From Macrocystis pyrifera (Eukaryota > Sar > Phaeophyceae > Laminariales > Laminariaceae), in the NCBI GenBank assembly GCA_031763025.1, contig JASSKH010000041.1:2666001-2730000 (forward strand): a DNA stretch of 64,000 nucleotides. The letters run 5' to 3'. Each line of letters begins with the position of its first letter. Position 1 is the first letter of the stretch. The notes under the pieces are model-generated. The model saw only the letters and a program-made list of their open reading frames with translations, did no database searches and was not told where the DNA came from. Below, one piece after another: positions 12,084 to 23,600 of this stretch. The position numbers were made by a program, and so were the translations under genes.

Positions 12084-14582
12084 GATGTGAAATTCTGTAG
12101 GGACAACAGGATAGAATGGACTTCGCCTCTGCCTGCGAGAACGAGCGCACACATGCGCGCTCCGGCCTTTGCGCTAGACCGTTGTTATGGAAACCCGGGG
12201 TCCGGGGATGAAACGAAGGCGATCCGTGTGAGGTGTGAGATCCAGAGTTGACGATGTACAGCAGACAGTAGTAGTACCTGGTACTCGTTTAGGCTCTACA
12301 TGCGCGTGCGGGAATGACGTTGCTCTGCAGTCCTTGGTTGCCCTCTTTGCCGACTGGAATCCGCTTTGTGACAGCGCGGGTTCGACTACTATGCTTCGTA
12401 ACTGACCGTATCACGAGGCATAATATCTTGCTGTGCCCGTTAATCGTTGCCATTTTTCGTCTGCCCGAATTCGGAATATCGATAATTAACTCTATTTCCA
12501 GTACGATTTTATAAATTTTGAAATACGTCAGCTGTGAGTTCGGCTGATTAAATAGTTGATACTCAACTCAGTACGATTGTAATTTCTCACATGTAGTAGT
12601 ACGAGTATGCATTACCTCCGCAAAAACATACTGCTACAGGAGGGCATGCATTTGTAGCATTGACCTGGCACACGTCGTGGACTTTTATTTTTGCCCCTTC
12701 CCCGGTCCTTACCTAATTCTGAAAAAAGATCGTATTCGTACTACAGTACTATAAGAGCACCATTTGGTAGTTGCTACCGCCGGCGGGTCGTGATCCCCCG
12801 TCTCTCTGCGTTGTTAGCAGAGTCTCCCTACTACTGAATTACGACGGCTGGAGTGTGAGACAACTTGGGCTCAAACAGCAGCAGCAGCAGTCCGACGACA
12901 GGAGAAAAGGCAGAGACGAGAGAGAGTAAACGATGAGCGAGAGCCGAGGGGCGAGCAATCGTCGTTGCATTTATTTTTTATATGTCTGCCCGTTTTTTCT
13001 CTCTCCGTCCTACGTACGTATACTCGTCGTCATAACTATAGTGTTAAGTGTAAGGGCAATATGCACCTAGGGATCGACTACTGCTAGCAGGTTGACGCCT
13101 TTGGTTTTGTTCTGGTCACTCACACGAGGTGCTTGACGATGTTATAAGCTCATTGGTATAAGCTCTTGTATTAGTTGCTGTTTGCCTCGCCAGATGTCTT
13201 CTGAACGAAGGGGCGAGGCGCTCATCAGAAGCAGGCGACAGCGCCGGCCAGGTATGATGAGGGGACGATTGCTACAAACCATAAAACTGCAACAACGGAG
13301 AGGGGGTACGACACCGCAACAGGGGAGAGGGAATACCATAACACTAGCCCACCCTGAAGGGCCGTCTATGCAGATTCATAGAAAACTCAGGTAAGAACAA
13401 AAACAATCCGGAGAATTCGGAGAATGGATCGAAGATGCGGCACTTCACAACCCAGTCCCACACCTCTAACTTGTAAGGCGGTAGTCGATTGCACGTGGAC
13501 ATTGCGAATCAGACAACAACGAGTCCGAAAGCACGGATAAGCGGAAGCAGGCAAAACAAGCTAGAACTACCCGGGAGCTAAAAATCGAGGACTTAAACTC
13601 GAAGAAGCGGTGTGGCTCGCGTAGCCAGGAGCGGTGTGAGCTAACCTGAGAGCGAGACACAAACATAAAGAACAAAAACCAACATGACCGTTGCACTACC
13701 CACTGCGAAGGCACGGCGTGCTTCGAGAATTAAAACGAACGCGGGCGTAACGCAACAGAAACAAGTGCTGGCGCGAAAGGGCTCAGTTGAATAGTGAGAA
13801 CAGTGTCGGAAAACAGGAAATCACGCTATGGGAGAACCCAAGACAGTCAAGACCTGATCCCATAAAAGAGGGCAGGAAGGACGCGTGCAAGATTTCGCCG
13901 ACACTGAGCGCGCTAGAACACAAAACATACAATGAGCAGACATCGGGCTATTGTTAAGGTCTGAGTCCGATGGGTTATCGGTAAAAGGTTAACCAATCGC
14001 CTATCACCCAGTCTAACCAGACAACACTTTGCAATGTCGCGCGGGAGAGGGCGGAATGCAAACGGTCGTGAAAAAACGAGATCTATCACCTCGGCCTGCT
14101 TGGGCATATTAAGAAGGCGAAGGGGGAACGCATGAACGGCAAATGGGGTCAGACGTAAGCCTAGGGCAACCTGCACGATGCGTATAAAAGACTCACGAAC
14201 ATGGCCCCGGGAAAACCAAAGAGGGGCCGAGGGTTACAAGAAAGACAACAAGAAAAACTGGTACGACTGAAGGAATCGAAACGCGAACGAACGTTTCCGC
14301 CGCTCTCGAAGAGGGGGCGAAAACAATCGTAGATACGGGATCGCAAGAGACGCATGGCCGAATAGCAAGGAGGCTGAAGTAAATCCAACCGCTGGCCCGA
14401 TCGGCGCAAGAACTCAGCAACCAGCTGCCGTGAAAGCAGGGAAACGACTGGAGAGTTCGTGAATAGTCAAACAAACAGTACACCTACAGCACAACAAAAC
14501 AAAGAAACCACACAAACAGTAGCACGATACCAAACCCAGCCCCGGCGACTACGGAAGATACGCATGCGAAAACTAAAATTGA
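12084..14582. other. No recognised gene
   Basis: It holds the tRNA-like sequence at 12778, short CAG runs, and from about 13380 a stretch of even composition that probably is the non-coding 3' part of the adjoining retroelement remnant. TAACACTAGCCCACCCTG at 13337 resembles TAACTCTAGCCCACTCTG at 17789, which supports that. Confidence 0.4.
12778..12848 (-). tRNA. tRNA-like sequence, probably a pseudogene
   Basis: On the minus strand GCCGTCG pairs with CGCCGGC except for one mismatch, enclosing 71 nt. The anticodon-like arm CTCTGC/GCAGAG is perfect, and a GGATCACGACC box resembles a B box. The seven-base loop lacks U33, the T arm and acceptor stem compete for the same bases, and the D arm is poor. 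An AAC (Val) anticodon would need a nine-base loop. Low confidence. Confidence 0.22.
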
Positions 14583-16489
14583 CTACGGGGACGTATTCAA
14601 GTCGTCAGAGCCAGCTAATTCGGCTCTGCGGGACTCGTCAACGTTACTCACAATACCACGCATGAGGGAGCTTCCTTGGTGCACTTGTAGACACCACGAG
14701 CCGCGAACGGCTCTATCAGCCGTAGTATACCGGGCAGAAGATAGCGCGAGCTTGACCGGTCCGGGGTCGTCCAAGAAGCGAACGACGTACTGTCCAGTTA
14801 AAGTGTGGGCAGAAAATTCCGAGCCACCAAAGATGATCTTGACCTTTGTACCAAAAATGAGCGCCGATAGGCAAGGTGGTGCCGCTGAACCGGCGCCACC
14901 GTGACGAGACTGACCAGAGTTGAGTGCCCGTGGTCGTTACGGCGGTTGTTGCCGTAGCGACGAGACGAATTTTTGTTGCGCTGCGACGAAGGCGACGAGC
15001 ATGTGTTTTCGCCGCCAACGTGGGTAGGACGGCGGTATGACTGCATGCGGCGCTGCCAACGGTGGTAGGTTTCGCCGTTATCACCAAGTCGGCCTAGCTC
15101 GGCGTTGAGACAGTGACTAGAGTTGGTGAAGGGGGCAGCGCAGGTCTTAAATGAGTGATCCGTGCCTTGGCAGTTGAGACAGTGGCCCTTGATCTCCCTA
15201 AAGACTTGGCGCCTTTCTTTGGGAGTGGTAAATAGCGTCCATAATGGAATGCCATTTGTTGAGAGATGTTCGGATACTTGAAATACCTCGTCCCAAGCAG
15301 TCAAATTAGCAGGTCATTCGGCCGCGGATGACAAAAATGGATCAGGGGAACGAGCTGATGCTGCGACAATTATCATAATTAAGTTGCGAGATGACCCCGA
15401 TGAGCCTTTAAAAGGCTGCGGCGTGGCCGATCGGCCTTGGGTGCGACCGCTTGCATGCGAGTGCAAAGAGAGACCCGCGAGGGGTGGAAGCGTGAATTGT
15501 TTTTCGCCGTTGATGGCGGGAGTCTTATTAGTTGAAAGTCCACTAAACGCCAATCACATGTCGTCGACAGACCCAAAGGCTTCGACGCAGTCACTGAATC
15601 TCCCGAGTACAAGACCGGCATGAGACTCGGGTACTGCTTGCTAACGCTGTTACGAACAACCTCTAGCACAACCTCAACGCCTGGGGCTAAGACCTGGTCA
15701 CTGTCCGTAATGGACGCTATCAGCAAGCGAAAAGCCCAAGAATAGTCCGCGAAAGGCGTCTTGGTGTCTACCCCAAACGAATGGAGCTTGGGTATGGCTG
15801 CACTTCGGTCGCCATGGTCGAAGTGGGAGCTGATGAGGCGGAGTAGCAGCTTGAAGGCGTCCGGGCCGCTGGCTCCTTCCAGGAGACTCCGTTTCACCTG
15901 CCGAAACAAATCGTCCAAGGTGTTAGTGAGGTCGAAGGTCGAAGGTTTGTCGGGTGTGATGGCTCTCTGAACGCATTTACGAAGCGGGAATTCCCACCTG
16001 GGGACCCAAGACTGGGAGTCTAGCCCGTCAAAGCTTTTGTCGTCACATCGTACAAGTATGTCTACTGCTGCGACTACGTGTCAACTAGTGTGCCGCGCCG
16101 GTTTTGTCGAGAGCTGCGTGAAGCGGTATAGGTGCGACACGTTCGATTTTGCGGACGTTGATGTTGGCATAAGCACGCTTTATGGCAGCATCGTGGGCCG
16201 CGTCACTCTCTACTGCGATGGCTTTGACGGTAGCTTGACGCACGTTCGCTGTCGTCGAGGACAACGGGAGCGCACGGTCGTCGGTGGCTGGTTCGCCACG
16301 TGAGAGTTGGTGGAGACCGGCACCGGAAGAAATATCGAGAAGGGAAGGAACCACTTGCCTGGGGGTTAGCAGCTGGGCGACGTCCGAGTCGGTGTTGTTG
16401 GCGTCTGCTGTGGCAGGGGTCGAGCGCTGGCGAGGGCCCTTGCCCAATTTGCGAGACTTAGGTCTGACGATCCATCCGGTGGGTTTCAT
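14583..16489 (-). mobile_element. Ty3/gypsy-like retroelement remnant: gag joined to the C-terminal end of pol
   Basis: On the minus strand, gag-like frames occur at 16489-16085, 15918-15379 and 15304-14798 in shifting phases. The last contains a zinc knuckle C-L-N-C-Q-G-T-D-H-S-F-K-T-C (CX2CX4HX4C), the nucleocapsid signature. Immediately after, frames at about 14900-14583 match (F-W-Y-K-G, L-W-W-L-G, F-L-D-D-P-G-P) the tail of the pol fragment at 18563-19943. Protease, reverse transcriptase, RNase H and the integrase core are absent, so about a whole pol has been deleted, and frameshifts make it inactive. An LTR-like segment lies just upstream at 16735-17092. Confidence 0.65.
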
Positions 16490-16734
16490 ATCAGCATTAA
16501 ACTATCTTCTCCCCTCCCCGCTACGGTCCGTGCCTTCATTGCAATCAATGGCGAGAACACTTCACTTCAGCCCTTTTTCTTCCCTCGTCGACTATAACAG
16601 CGTCGAATTGGTACAAATAAAAGTAAAACTTCGTCGTGTTGAAGGCAGTGGTGGGCGGTTGGTGGTGGTCGCTAGATTTTGCTCGAGGGAGAGTGTTATG
16701 ATACTGCCTTGAATGAGGTTGAATCGAGGGAGGG

Positions 16735-17092
16735 TGTTATGATACTGCCTTGAATGAGGTTGAAAGCCCAGTAATTACCTAGGTTCAGGCACTGGGATCG
16801 TATTGGTAATACTTGGAAGGCGTATCTTAGGTGGAAAACCAGGGGTTTCCCAGAGGGGCACGAGCTTGGTCTCACAGTCTCCGTGTGCACGAAAGGAATG
16901 AAGCTGCTCTTCTTCTATCTCTAAGCAACCAAGACGCGTGAACACCAACAAGTATACCGACTTGATAGGCAAGCCTGTCCAGGGTTACAAAATGTCCCGC
17001 CTGCATGATCTTAACATGGGACACAGGGTAATATTGTAAAGGTGATAGGGGTAAAAAAGCAATCAATTGCCCAGTCCAGAGTAATCGTTTTG
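16735..17092 (-). repeat. LTR-like segment with preceding purine tract
   Basis: On the minus strand the segment starts TGTCAAAACG at 17092 and ends CAGTATCATAACA at 16735 (TG...CA, 358 bp). It is preceded by a purine tract, AGAGGGGCGGAGAG, like a polypurine tract before a 3' LTR. The same first ~60 bases follow a similar tract at 29533 and recur without it at 17369 (TGTTATAAG). The 3' 42 bases are repeated once more at 16693-16734. It lies between the pol remnant upstream and gag downstream, as expected for the shared LTR of two tandem elements. Confidence 0.4.
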
Positions 17093-17249
17093 ACACTCTC
17101 CGCCCCTCTGAACGGCGGGATCTTTGGGGTGTCGATACCGTATACGGCCGTACGCTGACCGACCCGCTTCGATTCTCAATACCTGGGGGACCAGGGAGAT
17201 GTGTTTTAGGGACGCACGCGCAAGCGTTTCAATAAAAGAAAAAAGGCGT

Positions 17250-17330
17250 TCGAAGTGAGATTCGAACCCGCGTCCTCAACGACGTCAGGTGTGAAGGTAT
17301 TATACCTAATGAGCTACAGGGGTAAACTAC
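17250..17330 (-). repeat. tRNA-derived sequence (SINE-like or tRNA pseudogene)
   Basis: On the minus strand an A box, TAGCTCATTAGG, is followed about 45 nt later by a B box, GGTTCGAATCT, with a seven-base T loop TTCGAAT, and then TTTTTTC, a Pol III terminator. The 5' seven bases do not pair with the 3' TTCGAAC, so the acceptor stem is absent and this is not an intact tRNA. A related D-arm (TAGCTCAGTTGG) occurs at 29474-29485 in the same repeat context, pointing to a mobile tRNA-derived sequence. Confidence 0.5.
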
Positions 17331-17393
17331 CAATCAATCAGCCAGCTCAGGGTAATTCTTATAACAGTATCCCTTGAGCAGGTCCTTGTTGTT

Positions 17394-17743
17394 ACTCACC
17401 ACGTGACACGCGTGCGTGTGTTGATTGCTCAGAGATACGCGCAGCAGTAGAACGAGTACCTTATTCCTTCCAGATTGAAAGGCTGATGGCTCACTTGCCT
17501 TGCGAGAAAACCCTGGTTTCGCATCTCCCAAGTAATACAAAACGATTCCGATACAGGTGTACCTGACTCACCACGTGACACGCGTGTGTGTGTTGACTGC
17601 TTAGGAATATGCACAGCAGTAGAACGAGTAGCTTATTCCTTCCAGATTGAAAGGCTGATGGCTCATTTGCCTTGCGGGAAAACCCCGGTTTCGCACCTCC
17701 CAACTAATACAAAACGATTCCGATACAGTTGTACCTTTCCCCA
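17394..17743. repeat. 175-bp tandem duplication
   Basis: CTCACCACGTGACACGCGTG, AGCAGTAGAACGAGTA, TTCCTTCCAGATTGAAAGGC and AAAACGATTCCGATACAG recur in order with a period of 175 bp. It lies in the non-coding part between pol remnant and LTR-like segment. Confidence 0.7.
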
Positions 17744-18205
17744 TAGACAACTACCGGCCTTTCCACGTAATCCAAGGCAAAATATCATAACTCTAGCCCA
17801 CTCTGATGAGCCGTATGTGCAGGAGTATGGGAAAACCGTGAAAAACCCGCTTCCACGAACTAGAAACGTGATACTGATATGCGGCTTCTCAAAACCTTCT
17901 CCCATATCACTTCTGAACGGCAAGGCTAGGAACTCGACAAGTCACGCCAAGAGGAGGCCTACCCGTGAGGGCCAGAGAAGAAATACGCAAACGAGAGCCA
18001 TCGCTGCAGGGGGGGGGGGGGGGTTGGACGAGAATTTGTCGACGGAAACTCGAAAGGTTGTCAATTGAACACCAAAAGCCATGCAGTCTCCTGTGCCACA
18101 GTATGAGCAGCCAATTTACCCAGATCGCCCCCCGGCTCCGAGCGGAGGGGATCAGCAAGACGAAACAAGGAAACAACATGAAACAAAGCCGACTGTATTG
18201 GGATA

Positions 18206-18445
18206 CATATGAGTGGCCCGATTACCGAGACCAACCCCCGCATTGGGTGAGGGGGGTAGACAGGGCGAAATACGTAAAACCACCCCGAACCCGGCCCGAA
18301 AACTCAGAAAATGCGTCGTGTACCACAATCGAATGGCCCGATTATCCAAACCAGGCCCGGCACTGAGCGGGGGGGGGGGGGGTGGGCAGGGCGAAATACG
18401 AAAGAAGCATCCCAAACCCGGCTCGAAAAATAAGAAAACGCGAAA
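18206..18445. repeat. ~125-bp tandem duplication with an expanded G run
   Basis: TGGCCCGATTA, CAGGGCGAAATACG, CCC(A/G)AACCCGGC and AGAAAA(T/C)GCG occur twice; a run of 6 G in the first unit corresponds to 14 G in the second. Confidence 0.6.
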
Positions 18446-18562
18446 GTGAACCTTGTAGAAAGCCACGACCCGAAATATAAGGAAAAAGTCAAGGAAAAGG
18501 TGTAAGAAAATTCCCAAACCCAGAAAAACGGAAAAATATCGAGTGCAGCGGCGATGCAATAA

Positions 18563-19943
18563 TCAGCTACCCACGGCTGTGCCTCGAGATTCATCTACCA
18601 GGTTACGCTGAAGCCCCCGTGCAGACGCGCTAACCGAACGTACTTGCAGACATCGAGAACCTCGTACAGCTCTCGTCGAAGTCGTGTAGCGCGTCGGAGA
18701 AAGAGGAAGCTTGATCGGTCCCGGGTCATCCAAAAACCGAACTAAAAATCCCCCATTCGTCAGCATCCCCGTCGTTGTACTCCCGCTGATTTTCTCAAGT
18801 CAACACCAAAACCCGTTCCACCCTTGTACTAAAGGTGAAGTCGGTTTGGAAGCACCTTGGCGCTGTAGCAGCGAAGCCAATCGGCGAGCGATACGCAGCC
18901 ATAGCCGGGCACCAGGAAACGCTAGCCGTTACTCCGAGAAAGTTCCCGTTGTGCAGCGCCAATTTGCATCCGGCGGTGCAGGCGGCTGTGGTTCGGGGTG
19001 CCGGCCCTGTAGCGCATTTTTTTCGTGGCGAGAGAGCTGGGGGTCTATTTCCCGTTACCAGGACGGTCGAGAGAGTCCCGGTCCAACGCGTTTAGGACAT
19101 CACCGTGATGACCCCACCTCGACCGCAGATCGATTGGTGTCCGGTGATCTTCTCCACTTCGAGTCGTTGAAGAGGAGTCCGAACGTCGTTTTGGGTGACG
19201 GTACGGGGGGGATTTCTTGGAGAAAGTATTATCACGGGGAACCATAGTAAATAGGACCAAATATTGTTAGTAAAAATAAAGAAAAAATATAGGTTTTCAT
19301 GTGTACCATAGGTCTTATTTACTACGGTCCCCCGTAATAAGCAAACATAATTTGGGCCAACCTCGCCGGCAACTACTTGGGGCATGTTTCCACGGTCGTG
19401 GGGATTGGCGCAGGGCTTGCAGCGTGTTACCGACACGCGCCGGCGAGCGTCTGCGCCGGGCATGTCGGAAGCCAGATCTAATTACAGGGCGGGCTTAGCG
19501 CCGAGAGGGGATTCGTCCGGGGTGTGCGCGGAGAGGCGGGGGTCAACTACGAGGAGTTTGAAGGGGTCCGTCCAGTTGAGTGAGAGCTCGGCCTTGGGGA
19601 TCTTGGTGTCCGTGCCAGTCTTCGCGCTCTGGCGGATGGTGACAGCGGTATAATACTCACGCCCAGTCGCCAACGACGAATTGGGGAACCGGACGCAGTT
19701 TCGGCGATTCACGGGAGAGGCGGTGAGGGCGAGGTGTTCGCGAACGATATCGTACGCCCGCTGCTGGCGGCCAGTCACCAAGTGGCAGTTGGCGAGGTCA
19801 AATGTAATTACGCAGAACAAAACCATCGATGGGCGCGCGCGCCAGGGTGGCGTCCCTTCAATCTCCAGTCTGGTCGACGTCTTGAATCGCAACAAGTAAC
19901 TGCAGGGGATTATGGCAAGTTTATCCAAATGAACCTCATACAA
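18563..19943 (-). mobile_element. Ty3/gypsy-like retroelement pol C-terminal fragment, interrupted by a MITE
   Basis: The minus-strand frame 19943-19482 reads as the integrase C-terminal region, with N-W-T-D-P-F-K-L-L-V-V and T-P-D-E-S-P-L-G-A-K. It hits a TAA where the next frame (19463-, G-A-D-A-R-R-R-V-S-V) continues in the same phase, so a single nonsense codon breaks it. A hairpin MITE (19229-19339) then splits it, and the rest resumes in another frame (T-P-L-Q-R-L-E-V-E-K-I-T-G). It ends with the F-L-D-D-P-G-P-I-K-L tail shared with the element at 14583. No reverse transcriptase is present. Confidence 0.6.
19229..19339. mobile_element. Hairpin MITE inserted in retroelement pol remnant
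   Basis: TTATCACGGGGAACCATAG at the left and CTACGGTCCCCCGTAATA at the right flank a typical centre; retroelement reading frames continue on both sides, so the MITE came later. Confidence 0.75.
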
Positions 19944-20511
19944 AAAGGGCGCGGATATTTACCGGAGCCACGACGTAAAAATTTGGGCACCGCAGCCCAG
20001 TTTCCGCACAGCATTAGACAGAGAGTGTAACCACCGCCCGGCATACATGCAGTGAAAAAACGCCGAGTGCGACACGCAACGAAGCGAGGGCACACATATT
20101 TCGTACGCAGTCGTACGTGCGCCCAGAAAGCGACGCAAAACCCAACCCGTCTGTCTCCTCGCCGGTTGTACGCAGGTTGCGAAAGCTTTTGCAACGAAAC
20201 ATACGAGGGGGGTCGGTCACGTGTTTGTCCGTGACGCTTTGTCCCACCAACAACCTACAAAGACTCCGTTTGAAAACAAAAAAGAACCAAATCTGAAAAA
20301 CTGCGGACAACTTATAATCCCTTTTTTGTCAATGCAGATAGATTTGCATTGTACCTGGTAGGCACATTAAGTACAGTAAAACTCTGCGGGCCAAGTCCCG
20401 TTTCATCACTGCAGACAATAGTTCAACTCTAAATCCAAGCAGTTTGTCCACAATAAAACGTGCGTGGTGCAGCTTGTGAAGGAGTTTAGAAAAATACGCG
20501 TGGCTTGCTTT

Positions 20512-20648
20512 TCAGGGCTTGGCCCCGTGCAGAGTGGCACGTCCCTTCGCAACGCACTTCTGAAGGAGAGCCTTGAGCTGCACGTTCTCGTTGTCCAGCT
20601 GCACACCCTGTAAGCGCTCGACGGCAAGCGAGGCAGGTAGGAAAAAAA

Positions 20649-20682
<34 letters not shown>

Positions 20683-23600
20683 CGTGTACTCGATAGGAGA
20701 GATGTACTCGATCTCATGCATGGCCGTAGTCGTATGACAATAGACCCTCGCATCCCTACAATGCCGGGACGGAGCATATCGGGTTTTCACCGACCAGGCG
20801 GACATTGCTTGCACCAAGCGCGAAGCGCCGTGAAGTGTCCGGCGAGTCGCATGAAGGGTGAGCTGCATCCTACTAAGAACCGCTTGTGAGGCGGACTTGC
20901 ATATGGATGACAGCTTCAATGAGTTAGTTTAATTTCCGGTGTAGCCACTTCCAGAGACAGCAATGGGAGTAGTATATAACTGCCTCTTGGGTGCCTTACC
21001 TTGAACACTACGTGATACGATCAATTCTCTTATGCAGAGTAAGGGTTCTTTACCCCCCACAAATAATCTACTAACTCGAGGACCAGCTGTGGGCGACCGC
21101 CCAGAAAAAATAAAATAAAATAAAATAAATAAAACGGTACCCTGGATGTCTAGCTCACGTAGTTAGCGGCATGTTTTACAGTGTCGTTGCCAACCGACGC
21201 CAACCCAACCTATATATAATATATATAATAGAGGGGGGGGGGCGTACTCATTTGTTGCTTGCCTTAAGTCATTTGACCATTGACCACGCATCCCTTTCGA
21301 GACGGAGCACCGTTCCTATTCCTAATATTAATAGAGACACCTCCAACAAATGGGCGCTCATTACGTTGTTTTCATATAGTACATAGAAACTTATTTGCTA
21401 ATCTTATCCCATTCCTGTTTCGCCGCCTGTGGACGGGGGGGGGGGGGGGAGGACGTACTCATTTGTTGCTTGCCTTAGTCATTTGTCCATTGACCATTGA
21501 CTACGCACCCCTTTCGAGACGAAGCACCGTTCCCACTCTTAACAGAGACACCTCCAACATTTGGGTGCTCATTGCATTCTTTCCATATATACACAGAAAT
21601 TTTTGCTACTCTTATCCCCTTCCTGTTTGGCCTCCTGTGGCCACCATCTATCTCCTAGGATAGCGATCGTTTTCTAGTTGCTATATAGTGTATCAAACGC
21701 CTCCGTGTCACATTCGTCTATTTCCTTCATCTCCTCTTCTAACACATCCCGTTCCTCCGTGTATATTTCACTTTCAAAAACCGCGCGCCAGCCCGGCATT
21801 GGCTCTTCCGTCAAGTCTCGTTCGCGTTCAGCATCGTCGCTAGCAGCGTAATCAAAAGCAACAAAGTCGACCGTCTTAATGGCATGAATGCAAAAGGATA
21901 TTCGCTGACAATCGTTCGAGCGATTGTCACCGTGTTACCGTCATCAGGTTAAGAATAGAGGTCAGATGAGGCAACGGCGGGCGGGCGAGAGGGGTGGAAC
22001 ACCAGCAGAACGCCTACGCGCAGCGCAGCGCAACCCGTAATTTCCTCGACGAGTGCGTGCCCGAATACATTATGATCCACCGTAGCATAGCGTAAGAAAC
22101 AGCCCCGTGCACGAGCGATCCATTTGTCGGCGCCGCTTCGCGAGCCCGATTCTCCCGTCCAAGAGGAGCAGGCGACGACAACGCAAGCCTGTGTCGGGAG
22201 CTTCCGGCTTAGCGCTCTACGCTCGATGAGACAGGCAACAACTGAAGTCGTTACAACCTCGAAAGGCAAGAGGTCTGTAGCAGTACCGGGAGCGACCGGA
22301 TGCGTGGAAGTGAGGTGAGCTTCTACGAGGCTGCAGTCCCGTTTTGGGGATAAACCACTCAAATTGTACGTAACTTTGTCACCAAAACGAAACTGACTGC
22401 AGTCCAGAAAAGGGTTAAAAAGCTTTAGTTTTAAGCAATCCGCCCAAGGGCTAAAAAAAAAAAAAAAAAAAAGGAAAAGACAAAGAAAAAAAGCGCGTGT
22501 CAACTACGCGCGCGTCGCGCAAGCGCCAGCAGAACTACAAAAAAAAAAACACTCAGCTGTGATAGCCATTCCCCCACCAAAAAAGGAGGGAAACCCTTCG
22601 CCGCCGTCGACGGCGATGGGGCCGTTTCGAAGCGGGCGTTGTGCGCTGTTCTCTCACCTCCCACGCCGCTAGCGCCGCGTCTTCGTGCCGACCCAATGCC
22701 AGGCGCGCCACCGCCATTCGGTAGCAAGCCTTCGGCCAATCCGGCTTGAGCCGCCGGCAAACCTGGCACGGAAATACGGCAAATACCAGGCACCAATACT
22801 ATTATTCACCGAACAAAAACGAGACGAAACAACTTGAAAAAAAAAAGTACTGAAAAAAAAAAAAAAAAAAAAAAACGTGGAACAGACCACGGGTCGCATC
22901 TGTGACGCGGAAACAAAAAACAAAAAAAGCCAAAACATCAATAGAGGCAAACCTTGCAGGCCAAAAACGCGCAAACAGCTGGGGAACACAACACCCCAAG
23001 GACGCTGGCGATTCGCGGTTGACACCCAACGACCGGGCTTCGTGGGCGCGAAGAAGAAAAAGAAGAGGACAAATACTGGACATATACTCCCCCTCCTCAC
23101 ATGTAAAACACGCCTCTCACTGCGTAAGCTACAGTAGACAGCCAGGGTACCGTTTTTTTTTTTCGGCGGTTACCACGGCTGGCGGTCAAGTTAGATCATT
23201 TTTGTGCGGGGAGGTTACTCCGCACAAAGGGGATGATCGTATCACGTACTGTGTATAGTTGAGGCACCCACGAGGCAGTTACATAGTAAACTCATTGCTG
23301 ACTCTGGAAGTGGCCACACCAGAAATTAAATCAATTCATTGAAGCTGTATGTCATCCATATGCAAGTCCGCCTCACAAGCGGTTCTTAGTAGGATGCAGC
23401 TCACCCTTCATGCGACTCGCCCAACACCTCACGGCGCTTCGCGCTTGGTGCAAGCAATGTCTGCCTGGTCGGTGAAAACCCGACATGCTCCGTCCCGGCA
23501 TTGTAGGGATGCGAGGCTCTATGGTCATACGACTACGGTCATGCATGATGTCGAGTACACCCCCCCCTGTATATTAGATGTGATAGGTTGGGCTGGCGTC

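Noticed and set aside
22669-23100. Phe-rich minus-strand ORF
   Set aside because: The upstream part translates a long T tract; only its last ~100 bp overlap the real TPR exon 22762-22658, in another frame.
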